Source of the DNA: an uncultured Bacteroides sp.
Lineage (GTDB): Bacteria; Bacteroidota; Bacteroidia; Bacteroidales; Bacteroidaceae
Direction: 5' to 3'
Assembly: GCF_963677945.1 (NCBI RefSeq)
Contig: NZ_OY782578.1
Span: 1,240,001-1,304,000, forward strand
Length of the DNA stretch: 64,000 nt
Positions 9,782-23,001 of this stretch are shown in pieces (the first letter of the stretch is position 1; each line of letters opens with the position of its first letter). A program made the translations under genes and the position numbers. Below the pieces are notes generated by a model that was not told the origin of the DNA, ran no database searches, and worked only from the letters and a program-made list of their open reading frames with translations.

Positions 9782-9861
9782 TTCTTGTACAAAAGAATGC
9801 AATCTTTTGTACAGAATAATTCATTCTTTTGTACAGAAGAAAACAATGTTTTGTACAAGAA
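9782..9861. repeat. Four-unit TGTACA palindrome array, copy A (22-bp period)
   Basis: TGTACA occurs at 9786, 9808, 9830 and 9852, exactly 22 bases apart. Each core is flanked so that adjoining halves form a near-palindrome CATTCTTTTGTACAAAAGAA. The outermost units (CTTGTACAA at each end) close the array symmetrically. A second copy with the same design lies at 27934-28011. I know no named family for it. Confidence 0.85.
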
Positions 9862-9950
9862 TTAATAAATACTCTTCGTGAAAAAGAAAATCTCCCGCGG
9901 GATTATTAAAAATGTCCGGCCTGCTTTTTAAAACAAATAGTGTAGCTACT

Positions 9951-10058
9951 TTAGTGGCAGATACAACCATTTGGTGGCAGATGATTTGTATTTAGTTTTT
10001 ATCTGCCACTAATCTAAACAGCTGAAATACAATGAATAATGCCTGTTTAGTGGCAGAT
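9951..10058. repeat. GTGGCAGAT motif cluster with inverted partner
   Basis: TTAGTGGCAGAT at 9951-9962, TTGGTGGCAGAT at 9971-9982, the inverted ATCTGCCACTAA at 10001-10012, and TTAGTGGCAGAT again at 10047-10058. The first and third can pair into a 12-bp stem, as can the third and fourth. A shorter inverted copy (ATCTGCCAC) is at 9092-9100. Confidence 0.7.
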
Positions 10059-10315
10059 GGGGTAGATCGAAGCTTACATTTTATTTTTTTTCGTGAGAAT
10101 CTAACTAAAAGTAACTTTAAAGCTTTTCCAGCGTAATGTAAATCACAAAACTTTTCGGTAGCCCTTACGCGCGCACGTAAATACATAATGTATATAGATC
10201 AGTAACCTTTCCCAAAGTTCCTTGCAAAGAAGAAAAAAAATGTTCTGTAACACAGTTGTAATTCAGCGAGTTACCTACTCATTGCAAAAAAAGATAAAAA
10301 AAAGAGTTAGATACA

Positions 10316-10347
10316 TTTGGATTGGTAGGAATAAAAGTCTACTTTTG
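10316..10347 (+). promoter_or_regulatory. rRNA operon promoter P1
   Basis: TTTG (10316-10319), a 20-base spacer, then TACTTTTG (10340-10347): an ideal Bacteroides promoter. The downstream GCACCCGCTT is nearly repeated after P2. Confidence 0.8.
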
Positions 10348-10458
10348 CACCCGCTTTGCAAGAGAGACAAAGCTTACGCAGTTGACATAATGTAAGTGAA
10401 ACCGGTGCATTCATCGAGGTTTTAGAGAAAAAGAATTTAAAAAATATTCTCAAAAACA

Positions 10459-10490
10459 TTTGGAGGTTAAAATTAAAAGTTCTACCTTTG
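10459..10490 (+). promoter_or_regulatory. rRNA operon promoter P2
   Basis: TTTG (10459-10462), a 20-base spacer, then TACCTTTG (10483-10490), followed by GCATCCGCTT. It has the same geometry and flanks as P1, 143 bases upstream, so the operon has tandem promoters. The leader to the 16S gene is about 180 bases. Confidence 0.8.
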
Positions 10491-10672
10491 CATCCGCTTA
10501 CGAAAACAAGCGTAACAAAAAGCAATCGTTCTTTGAAAAGATTATAAATAAACGAAACAAGTAGTACAAGAGCATTAAGTGCGTGTATTGTTACATGTAC
10601 TTGGTAAAAATAAAAATGCGAACCGTCAATTAAGATAAACGGAATCCTGGACAGAATTTAAATGAAACTTTT

Positions 10673-12195
<1,523 letters not shown>

Positions 12196-12312
12196 GGAGT
12201 GATTCCTTTTATCTGGTTCGCTTTTTATTGTACTACTGGTTTTTGTTTATTCTATATAAAAAATAAGAGATTAGAAAGAAGCCGAGCCGAAAGGTAAGAG
12301 GTTTTGAACGAC

Positions 12313-12386
12313 AGTCCTATAGCTCAGTTGGTTAGAGCGCTACACTGATAATGTAGAGGTCGGCAGTTCAACTCTGCCTGGGACTA
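12313..12386 (+). tRNA. tRNA-Ile (GAT)
   Basis: A full cloverleaf of 74 bases in the 16S-23S spacer: acceptor AGTCCTA pairing with TGGGACT, D arm GCTC/GAGC, anticodon loop CTGATAA (GAT at 12347-12349), and T arm GGCAG/CTGCC. CCA is not encoded. Confidence 0.97.
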
Positions 12387-12446
12387 CGCGAAAAAGAGGA
12401 GCATAATGGATTAACCATCCAGTAAAATCGCTTCTTATAATTTCAC

Positions 12447-12520
12447 GGGGGATTAGCTCAGCTGGCTAGAGCACCTGCCTTGCACGCAGGGGGTCAACGG
12501 TTCGAATCCGTTATTCTCCA
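12447..12520 (+). tRNA. tRNA-Ala (TGC)
   Basis: Second spacer tRNA, 74 bases: acceptor GGGGGAT with ATTCTCC, D arm GCTC/GAGC, anticodon loop CTTGCAC giving TGC, and T arm AACGG/CCGTT. CCA is not encoded. The Ile-Ala pair in the spacer is the usual Bacteroides arrangement. Confidence 0.97.
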
Positions 12521-12667
12521 CGATCAAGCATCTGCTTGAAACGATCTTTGACATGATGTACAAAAGCAATAAAGTAAGTAATTTTTAGAGATAAAAAGAG
12601 CTAAAGTATATATCGAACCATATGGTAAACGAAAACGTATAACTACGAATAGTTTACAGTGTTTGAA

Positions 12668-15545
<2,878 letters not shown>

Positions 15546-15702
15546 TTTCCATATATGGTTGGCTAGATAGTTTGGCTCTTGAATATAATAGCTAAAAAGA
15601 TCTTTCCTTTATTGCTTTTACATTGTGTTTATCTTAATAGAATCTGAAATAAGGAAACGAAAGAAACAAAATAAAATCAGATAAAAAAGAAATTAAAAAT
15701 AT

Positions 15703-15812
<110 letters not shown>

Positions 15813-15817
15813 TTATC

Positions 15818-15860
15818 AAAGAGTCCTGTTCATTGAAGAATGAATGGGACTCTTTTTTTT
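15818..15860 (+). terminator. rRNA operon terminator
   Basis: A strong hairpin: AAAGAGTCC..TTCATT (15818-15834) pairs with AATGAA..GGACTCTTT, and the stem runs into eight or more T residues. Confidence 0.9.
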
Positions 15861-16789
15861 GTATATGCGTCTTTTTATCGATCTACCTTCTCTCTCCGAA
15901 TAACGTGAGCTTTTCTAATTAAGCAGAATACTGCAGCTACTGTTTTTATGCGCATATATCAATTTAATGAGGAAATATAGATAATTGATTAATTATCTAG
16001 AAATAAGTTGTTTAGCATAAATGTCCAATTTTGTATTTCAGTTTTTGAATTTAGATAAATGTAATTATTGCTTATATATTGTCTTTTAGAATTAAATTTA
16101 TTGAATTTATTGAATTTATATAGCATTTTATTGACTAATTGTGTTTTTTTTAGTACTATTGCTCGCTAATATAGTAATGATAGTTTAAATGTGTTTGGGA
16201 TGGAAATTATTGTGTGGCAAAAGTCTTCGGTAATAATATTAGAATCTACTATCTAAATAGTTACAAAAGGCATATCAATCTGAGATATGAGGTTTATTAG
16301 AGTATTGATAATAGATATAAAATATTAATTTTATCAAAATAATATCTATTTACAGACTTATTTTAAATTTGATAATGTATATATTACTTTTGTTATTATA
16401 TTTGCAACAAAATGCAGATATATAATCTGTTATAAATGCTAATATGGTTTTGATGTTACATATTTTTATCTATTTCGGTGTTCGAAGTCTATTTACCCTA
16501 AAAAAAACTGATTAAAAATTGTAAAAACGCACCATAGTAACAATTTTGTTCTTATTTTTGTTGCACGTTTTACGTTTAGACGGTAAATGCTATTTAAGAC
16601 ACACTTTTAGGTATATAAAATATGCTATAAAATAAATTAAGAATAAATTCGTTAGTCGTAATTGGAATATGCTATTATAAAAAAATAGCACATTGCTTTT
16701 TACAGCTTTATATGTATTGTATATCAAGGTTAAGTTATATAAGTGAAAATTATTAATTTCTAAAAATAAATTGTTTAAAAAAAACTATT
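15861..16789. other. AT-rich non-coding leader before exbB
   Basis: About 930 bases with no gene. Several TAnnTTTG-like elements occur (TACTTTTG and TATATTTG near 16390-16410, TATTTTTG near 16555), but none has a good -33 partner, so I do not assign the exbB promoter. The base composition is very AT-rich, which may favour curvature or nucleoid-protein binding. No RNA fold is evident by eye. Confidence 0.5.
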
Positions 16790-17605
16790 ATGGAAACTAC
16801 TCAAAAAAAATCTAAGAAAACGTCTGTTAAAGGTATTAAAAACGCGGGTCTTGTAATTCTAGCGTGTTTGGTTATTGCAGTTTGCTTTTATAATTTTGTA
16901 TTAGGTAATCCTTCAAACTTTGTGAATAATGATCCTTCGAATAACCCTCTTCCAGGTAAGCTTCTAGGTACTATGTACAAAGGTGGTGTTATCGTACCTA
17001 TTATTTTGACTTTGTTATTCACTGTATTGTCATTAAGTGTTGAACGTTATATCGCTATCAGCAGTGCTTATGGTAAGGGTTCTTTAACTAAGTTCGTTGC
17101 AAATATTAAAGTTGCTTTGGAAAAAGGTGATCTTAAAGGTGCTCAAGCAATTTGTGACAAACAAAGAGGTTCTGTTGCTAATGTAGTAGGTGCTACTTTG
17201 CTTAAATATGATGAAATGGAAAAAGATGCTAGCTTAAGTAAAGAACAAAAGTTGTTGGCAATCCAAAAAGAACTTGAAGAAGCTACAGCTCTTGAATTAC
17301 CAATGATGACTGAAAATCTTCCTATCATTGCAACTATCACTACTTTAGGTACATTGTTCGGTCTTCTTGGTACAGTAATCGGTATGATCCGTTCATTTGC
17401 TGCTTTGTCATCTGGTGGTGGTGCTGACTCTACAGCTTTGTCACAAGGTATCTCTGAAGCGTTGGTTAATACTGCTTGTGGTATTGCTACTGGTGCGTTA
17501 GCTGTTATTTCTTACAACTATTATTCAAACAAAATCGATAAATTAACATTTAGCCTTGACGAAGTAGGTTTCTCTATTGTTCAGACATTTGCAGCTTCTC
17601 ACTAA
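16790..17605 (+). CDS. exbB: ExbB/TolQ/MotA-type proton channel protein
   Basis: Subunit of the inner-membrane motor that uses the proton-motive force to energise TonB. The protein is 271 residues with hydrophobic segments near residues 20-38, 66-88, 178-200 and 215-240. The conserved MotA/TolQ/ExbB domain is in the C-terminal half (TTLGTLFGLLGTVIGMIRSF, then SEALVNTACGIATGALAV). It is the first gene of a co-directional block of six: exbB, two exbD, tonB, a PstS-like gene and a TPR gene. In this phylum these motors power SusC-type receptors such as the one encoded at 41.6 kb, though several Ton systems usually coexist in one genome. Confidence 0.93.
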   Translation: METTQKKSKKTSVKGIKNAGLVILACLVIAVCFYNFVLGNPSNFVNNDPSNNPLPGKLLGTMYKGGVIVPIILTLLFTVLSLSVERYIAISSAYGKGSLTKFVANIKVALEKGDLKGAQAICDKQRGSVANVVGATLLKYDEMEKDASLSKEQKLLAIQKELEEATALELPMMTENLPIIATITTLGTLFGLLGTVIGMIRSFAALSSGGGADSTALSQGISEALVNTACGIATGALAVISYNYYSNKIDKLTFSLDEVGFSIVQTFAASH

Positions 17606-17642
17606 TAAGCAGTAAATAAATTTTTTAAAATAGAAATAACTT

Positions 17643-18254
17643 ATGGCTAAAGTAAAAGTTGCAAAAAAGGACACTTTCATCGATATGACAGCGATGAGTG
17701 ACGTTACTGTATTGCTCTTGACCTTTTTTATGTTGACATCAACCTTCGTACAAAAGGAACCAGTAAAAGTAACGACACCAGGTTCTGTTTCTGAAATTAA
17801 AATTCCAGAAAAGAATGTCCTCTCAATCCTTGTCGATCCAGAAGGCAGAGTATTTATGGCTCTGGATAAACCAGCTGACATGGAGCAAACACTTGTAAGT
17901 GTGGGAGAACAATATGGTGTGAAATTTACACCAAAACAAATTGCGAATTTCAGAAAGAACACCACATTTGGTGTTTCGATGAAGAAAATGAGCACTTTCT
18001 TGGATTTACCTGAAAGAGATCAGGATGAAGCTCTTAAAAGAGAAGGTATACCTACAGATAGTGTTGACAATCAATTCAAAGTATGGGTAAAAGCTGCTCG
18101 TACTACGAATCCAGATCTACGTATTGCTATTAAAGCTGACCAGAATACTCCTTATTCTGTAATTAAGAAAGTAATGAATTCACTTCAAGACATAAAAGAA
18201 AACAGATATAATCTGATTACTTCTTTGAAAGCTGTTGAAGCCGAAAAAAAATAG
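17643..18254 (+). CDS. exbD: ExbD-type biopolymer transport protein, first copy
   Basis: ExbD partner of ExbB, 203 residues. A short cytoplasmic N-terminus is followed by one membrane helix (about residues 17-38) carrying the proton-carrying Asp20 in MSDVTVLLLTFFM, then a periplasmic domain of about 160 residues. That is longer than the roughly 140 residues of enterobacterial ExbD. The extra part lies before the conserved terminal segment (IAIKADQNTPYSVIKKVM). The second copy follows after seven bases, so motors may contain two different ExbD chains. Confidence 0.92.
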   Translation: MAKVKVAKKDTFIDMTAMSDVTVLLLTFFMLTSTFVQKEPVKVTTPGSVSEIKIPEKNVLSILVDPEGRVFMALDKPADMEQTLVSVGEQYGVKFTPKQIANFRKNTTFGVSMKKMSTFLDLPERDQDEALKREGIPTDSVDNQFKVWVKAARTTNPDLRIAIKADQNTPYSVIKKVMNSLQDIKENRYNLITSLKAVEAEKK

Positions 18255-18261
18255 ATGAAAT

Positions 18262-18888
18262 ATGAGCGCTGATGTAGAACAAAAAGATAGCGGAAAAGGA
18301 AAAAAGGGAAAGCAGAAAAAAATGAAAACCCGCGTCGACTTTACGCCGATGGTGGATATGAACATGTTGCTTATTACTTTCTTCATGCTTTGTACATCTT
18401 TGAGTAAACCTCAAACGATGGAGATAAGTATGCCAACTAATGATAAGGTTGATGAATCTCTACAGACTAAAGTCAAGGCTTCTCAAGCTGTAACTTTAAT
18501 TCTTGGTGAAAAAGATAAGGTTTATTATTATCTAGGTGAGTTTAAAGCTGGTGACAATTCTTTGTTGCAAGCTACTTCTTATACTGCTACTGGGATAAGA
18601 GACTTACTTCTGAGCAAAAACAGAAGTATTGTAGCGAAGGTTAATGATTTGAAACAACAGAAAAAGAATTTGAAAATTTCTGCTGAAGAATGTGCTGCAA
18701 AAATTGCTGAAGCTAAGGAAGAAAAAGGTTCTCCTACAGTTATTATCAAAGCAGCAGACAAATCAACATACAAAAATCTTATTGATGCTCTAGACGAAAT
18801 GCAGATTTGCTGTATTAGTAAGTATGTTATTGTACCTATCACTGATGGCGAGAAAGCTTTATTAGCTACTGCCCAAGGTGTGAAATAA
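18262..18888 (+). CDS. exbD: ExbD-type biopolymer transport protein, second copy
   Basis: Second ExbD paralogue, 208 residues. It has a very lysine-rich cytoplasmic tail (residues 8-22), one membrane helix with the key Asp32 in MVDMNMLLITFFM, and a periplasmic domain of about 160 residues ending with VIIKAADKSTYKNLIDALD. It differs enough from the first copy to be an old duplication and not a recent one. It lies seven bases after the first copy and 30 before tonB. Confidence 0.92.
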   Translation: MSADVEQKDSGKGKKGKQKKMKTRVDFTPMVDMNMLLITFFMLCTSLSKPQTMEISMPTNDKVDESLQTKVKASQAVTLILGEKDKVYYYLGEFKAGDNSLLQATSYTATGIRDLLLSKNRSIVAKVNDLKQQKKNLKISAEECAAKIAEAKEEKGSPTVIIKAADKSTYKNLIDALDEMQICCISKYVIVPITDGEKALLATAQGVK

Positions 18889-18918
18889 TTAAGTTAAACA
18901 CTAAAACAAGAAAGTAAA

Positions 18919-19740
18919 ATGGCAAAAATTAATTTAGCTTCTGAAGAATGGTGTGACTTAATATTCGAAGGAAGAAATAAAGGGTACGGTGCATACAAAA
19001 TGCGTATGGATGCTCCAAGGAGACATAATCTGTCTTTGCTGATTATTGTTCTTTTGACTGCATTCTTTATAGCTGTACCAGAACTTATTAAATTGGCTAC
19101 TCCTGAACAAAAAGAAGTTATGACTGAAGTCACTACTTTATCTAAGTTGGACGAAGCTGAAGTAAAGGATAAAAAGTTGAATAAGGTTGAGCCTATCGCT
19201 CCTCCTCCTCCTCCTTTAAAGAGTTCTGTGAAATTCGTAGCTCCTGTAATTAAGAAAGACTCTGAAGTTAGAGATGAAGACGAAATGAAGAGTCAGGAAC
19301 AATTGCAAGAATCTAAGGTTACTATTTCTATCGCTGACGTAAAAGGTAACGATGAGGAACACGGTAAAGACATTGCTGAAATTAAGCAAGTTGTAACTCA
19401 GGCTCCTGTAGAAGAAGTAGAAGAAAAACCTTATACAGCTGTAGAGCAGATGCCTCAGTTCCCAGGTGGTGAAGCAGAACTTTTGAAATACATTTTCGAT
19501 AAATTGAGATATCCAACAATTTCTCAGGAAAATGGTGTTCAAGGTAAAGTTTATATTCGTTTTGTTGTTTCTAAAACCGGTGAAGTTAAAGATGCACAAG
19601 TAATGCGTTCTTTGGATCCTTATTGTGACAAAGAAGCTCTTCGTGTAATCCGTACTCTTCCTAAATGGATTCCTGGTAAACAAAATGGTGTGAACGTTCC
19701 TGTATATTATGTAGTGCCTATTACCTTTAAATTACAATAA
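18919..19740 (+). CDS. tonB: TonB energy-transducing protein
   Basis: Transmits motor energy from ExbB/ExbD across the periplasm to outer-membrane receptors. The protein is 273 residues: a cytoplasmic N-terminus of about 35 residues, one membrane helix (about residues 36-55), a flexible periplasmic stretch with a five-proline run (residues 95-99), and a C-terminal TonB domain (about residues 180-273) with GKVYIRFVVSKTGEV, DKEALRVI and the terminal PVYYVVPITFKL. The cytoplasmic N-terminus is longer than in E. coli TonB, as is usual in Bacteroidetes. Confidence 0.93.
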   Translation: MAKINLASEEWCDLIFEGRNKGYGAYKMRMDAPRRHNLSLLIIVLLTAFFIAVPELIKLATPEQKEVMTEVTTLSKLDEAEVKDKKLNKVEPIAPPPPPLKSSVKFVAPVIKKDSEVRDEDEMKSQEQLQESKVTISIADVKGNDEEHGKDIAEIKQVVTQAPVEEVEEKPYTAVEQMPQFPGGEAELLKYIFDKLRYPTISQENGVQGKVYIRFVVSKTGEVKDAQVMRSLDPYCDKEALRVIRTLPKWIPGKQNGVNVPVYYVVPITFKLQ

Positions 19741-19744
19741 AATT

Positions 19745-20692
19745 ATGAAGTTCTTCAAATTAATTCCAATATTATTCTTTTTGCTTCTTTGCTCATGTAA
19801 AGATAATAAGCCTAAAGATGGGTGGACTGATACATTAATATCAGGAACTATTCCTGTTGCTGTTGATGAAGGTTTTAAACCCATTATAGAAGAAGAAATT
19901 GCAGTGTTTGAAGGGCTAAATTCTGAGGCTCATATAAAGCCTAAATATTGTAGTGAGGTAGATGCTATAAATAGTTTATTAAAAGATAGTGTGCGATTGG
20001 TTGTTTCCACTCGCAGACTATCTTCTAAAGAAATACAATCTTTTAATAGTCGTAAGTTTTTCCCACGTGAGGTTATAATGGCTTATGACGGAGTTGGTTT
20101 GATTACTAATAATCAAAATCCAGATTCTCTTATTACTGTTAGCCAGGTTAGAAAAATTCTAACTGGTGAGATTACTAAATGGAAAGAAATTTATCCAAAG
20201 TCTAAATTGGGTAATATTCAAATTGTTTTTGATAATCCAAATTCAAGTACAGTCCGTTTTGCAAAGGACTCTATTTGTTTAGGAAAACCTTTTGCATCTA
20301 AAGGTATTAATGCTCAAAAAACTAATCTACAAGTATTTGATTATGTTTCAAAAACTCCTAATGCTATTGGGATTATTGGCGTTAATTGGTTAGGTGCTAA
20401 AAATGACACAACAAATTTAACCTTTAAGAAGGAAGTTCGGGTTATGGCTGTTAGTAAAGATAATATAGCTGACGGTTCTAATAGTTATAAACCTTATCAG
20501 GCCTATATTGCTTTGGGCGATTATCCTTTTTACCGTGCTGTATATTTGTTAATTAACGATCCTAGGCAAGGTTTGTCTTCTGGATTTGCTAATTTCTTAA
20601 CTTCAGATCGCGGACAAAGGATCATTCTTAAATCCGGTTTGGTTCCTGCAACACAACCGGTGCGTATTGTAAATGTTAAAGACGAATACTAA
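19745..20692 (+). CDS. PstS-like substrate-binding lipoprotein
   Basis: A 315-residue lipoprotein (lipobox LLLCSC, Cys near residue 18) with a phosphate-binding-protein (PBP-like, PstS type) fold. It has the typical SQVRKILTGEITKWKEI motif and a C-terminal LTSDRGQRIILKSGLVPA. It starts four bases after tonB ends, so it belongs to the Ton block. No pstCAB permease genes are nearby. That makes classic ABC phosphate uptake unlikely for this copy; it may be a periplasmic or surface phosphate-related factor tied to the Ton motor. The family call is good; the role is inferred only from context. Confidence 0.82.
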   Translation: MKFFKLIPILFFLLLCSCKDNKPKDGWTDTLISGTIPVAVDEGFKPIIEEEIAVFEGLNSEAHIKPKYCSEVDAINSLLKDSVRLVVSTRRLSSKEIQSFNSRKFFPREVIMAYDGVGLITNNQNPDSLITVSQVRKILTGEITKWKEIYPKSKLGNIQIVFDNPNSSTVRFAKDSICLGKPFASKGINAQKTNLQVFDYVSKTPNAIGIIGVNWLGAKNDTTNLTFKKEVRVMAVSKDNIADGSNSYKPYQAYIALGDYPFYRAVYLLINDPRQGLSSGFANFLTSDRGQRIILKSGLVPATQPVRIVNVKDEY

Positions 20693-20714
20693 TTATTGAT
20701 TTAAAAATTGCAAA

Positions 20715-22364
20715 GTGATGAAATGTAACTTAATATTTTCTTCAATTCTCCTTTTAGCAAGTTTTGCTTTTTCTCCACTTCAGGCGAAGGATAGTGAAGG
20801 TATCTCTTTCTATAAGGCAGGTTTCCAAAAACAGGCTAAAGTCCTATTGTTTCAGGAATTAAAATCAAATGCTACAAATTCTGCTGAAACTTGTTACTTT
20901 TTAGGGAATGTCTATTTTGGAGAGAGCAAGAATGACTCTGCTTTATACTACTATAAAAAGGGCTTGTCATCAGATGCTGAGAGTGCTTTGAATAATATTG
21001 GTTTAGCAAAGTTGCAGATTAAATCAAATGCTGTTCAAGCAAAAGATGCAATTGAGAATGTTTTAAAAGGAAAAAATAAGAAGAACGTTGATCTTATTTT
21101 GGAAGCTGGACGTGCTTATTTAGAAAATGGCGAGCTTTTAGCCGCAAATGATTATCTGGAAAGAGCACAGAAAATAACAAGAAAGTATGCACCTGTTTTT
21201 GTTCTAGCTGGTGATATTTTCGAATCTAAAAAAGATGCAGGTCAAGCTTGTAGCATGTATGAACAAGCTATTTTGTTTGATGCAAATTGTCGTGAAGCTT
21301 ATGTTAAGTATGCTCGTGCATATCGTGATGTAAATCAGGCTTTAGCAGTTGAAATGTTAGGTCGTCTTAAAACACAAGAACCTAATTTCTCTCTTGCTAA
21401 CAAAGAATTAGCAGATCTTTACTATGCTAAAAATGACTTTGACAATGCTGCAAAATATTATGGAGAGTATATCGCTTCAGGAAATTATGATTCTGACGAT
21501 TTGAAGCAATATGCTATGACACTTTTCTTAAATAAAGATTATAACAAGTCTTTAGAAATTGCTCAAATGGGTTTGAAACTTAATGCTCAGGATCCTGCTT
21601 TCAACCGTTTGGCAATGTATAATAATGTAGAGCTTAAGAAATTTGATGATGCCACTGTAGCTGCAGATAATTTCTTCAATAAATCAAAAGATGCTCAGTT
21701 CTCATATTTTGATTATACATACAATGGTACCATATTAGCTGAAAAGAAAAAATATCCAGAAGCAATAGCTTCTTTTGAAAAAGCTATTGAAGCTGATACT
21801 ACTAAAACTGAACTTTTATCTACAATTTCTGGTTTTTACGAACAGGCCGGAGATCCTGTAAATGCTATAAAGTCATATGAGAAATATTTAGGTAATGTTT
21901 CAAAACCTAGTGCTGATCAGTTAGTAGAATTGGGTAAGAAATATTATTCATATGCAAATACTGATGGTATTCTTCCAAATATAAAAACTTCTTCTTTATT
22001 GAAGGCTGATAGTATTTTTACTAAAGTTGCCGAAATGGAGCCAGATAATTATAGAGGTAATTGCTGGAGAGCAAGAGCAAACTCTAACTTAGATCCAGAA
22101 GCAACAAAAGGTTTAGCTAAACCATATTACGAAAAAACTGTCGAAATTTGTTTAGCAAAAAATGATCCTCGCTATAATCCGGTTCTTATAGAATGCTATA
22201 GTTATTTAGGATTCTACCATTTGGTAGCTGGCGAAAAAAGTAAGAGTGCCAGCGAATATGAAACTTCCAAAGGATATTGGAATAAAATCCTGAAGATAGA
22301 GCCTGGAAACTCAACTGCTCTTAAAGCCCTTGATGGCTTAAGTGGCTCAAAGAAAAAGAAATAG
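20715..22364 (+). CDS. Large periplasmic TPR protein
   Basis: A 549-residue exported protein with a signal peptide (about residues 1-24, ending SPLQA) followed almost entirely by tetratricopeptide-like helix pairs, such as AETCYFLGNVYFG, PVFVLAGDIFE and EAIASFEKAIEADTTKTE. The last residues are very basic (SKKKK). It is the final gene of the Ton block, 22 bases after the PstS-like gene. TPR scaffolds mediate protein-protein contacts, so it probably assembles or links the Ton machinery with the PstS-like lipoprotein. No enzymatic domain is visible. Confidence 0.8.
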   Translation: MMKCNLIFSSILLLASFAFSPLQAKDSEGISFYKAGFQKQAKVLLFQELKSNATNSAETCYFLGNVYFGESKNDSALYYYKKGLSSDAESALNNIGLAKLQIKSNAVQAKDAIENVLKGKNKKNVDLILEAGRAYLENGELLAANDYLERAQKITRKYAPVFVLAGDIFESKKDAGQACSMYEQAILFDANCREAYVKYARAYRDVNQALAVEMLGRLKTQEPNFSLANKELADLYYAKNDFDNAAKYYGEYIASGNYDSDDLKQYAMTLFLNKDYNKSLEIAQMGLKLNAQDPAFNRLAMYNNVELKKFDDATVAADNFFNKSKDAQFSYFDYTYNGTILAEKKKYPEAIASFEKAIEADTTKTELLSTISGFYEQAGDPVNAIKSYEKYLGNVSKPSADQLVELGKKYYSYANTDGILPNIKTSSLLKADSIFTKVAEMEPDNYRGNCWRARANSNLDPEATKGLAKPYYEKTVEICLAKNDPRYNPVLIECYSYLGFYHLVAGEKSKSASEYETSKGYWNKILKIEPGNSTALKALDGLSGSKKKK

Positions 22365-22380
22365 CTAGAATAAAATATAT

Positions 22381-22420
22381 TTATGAAGAAGTAGATTTTT
22401 ATATTTCTGCTTCTTCATAA
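22381..22420 (+). terminator. Hairpin ending the Ton block
   Basis: TTATGAAGAAG (22381-22391) is mirrored at 22410-22420. The tract after it is only moderately T-rich, so this is a probable rather than certain terminator. Confidence 0.55.
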
Positions 22421-22868
22421 AATAGTTGTGCTTTTTATGTTGTTTGTTATTTGATAACAGACGATATGTTTTGCGCACCTATAACTCTGGCTTTCTTTAT
22501 TCAGACTTTTTTTATCTGAAGTTTGTATCTATATCTTGAGTTATATATAGCATTTTTTTATTTAGATACTTTTTAGTAGGACTTTTTATATCTTTTCTTG
22601 TGGCTATATTTTTGTGGCTACTTAAATATTGTGTGTTTGTTAATTATTGATTATCAGACGCTCATTTCTTGTTTCTGCTTTTGATTTTGTTGTTTTTTAT
22701 TTGCTTTTTCTGTCCTTTTTACCCTCTTGTAATTCCTTTATTCCTATTCCATTGGCCAGGAATTCTATTTTATCGCATTTATGAGCAATTAGGATTTGAA
22801 TTGGATTCTTAATAGATGTGTGGTTTTTACAAATGCTTCTTCTTGATGCTATGTTGTGGAGTAAAAAC
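22421..22868. other. T-rich intergenic stretch without a gene
   Basis: About 450 bases, strongly T-rich on the plus strand. No open frame of useful length, tRNA or repeat was recognised. Confidence 0.4.

Positions 22869-23001
<133 letters not shown>

Larger units (their letters stand above)
8959..10315. other. Long non-coding region upstream of the rRNA operon
   Basis: About 1.4 kb with no convincing gene in any frame. Possible frames of 60-70 codons have no homology I recognise and no start signal. It holds at least four families of short repeats, each listed separately: a 13-bp perfect inverted repeat (9149-9184), CTCRCC-type tandem units (9703-9765), a four-unit TGTACA array (9786-9857) and GTGGCAGAT motifs (9951-10058). 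The rest is AT-rich with nothing I can name. Confidence 0.6.

Noticed and set aside
9782-9861. CRISPR-like array of short repeats
   Set aside because: The unit is only 22 bases in total, with no separate spacers, and no cas genes are in the window. It is a plain tandem palindrome array.
9992-10186. Possible 64-residue minus-strand protein upstream of the rRNA operon
   Set aside because: It runs through the GTGGCAGAT repeats, has no start signal and no family likeness.
18262-18888. Second exbD as a recent tandem duplication
   Set aside because: The two copies share domain layout but little residue identity, so the duplication is old and typical of the phylum.
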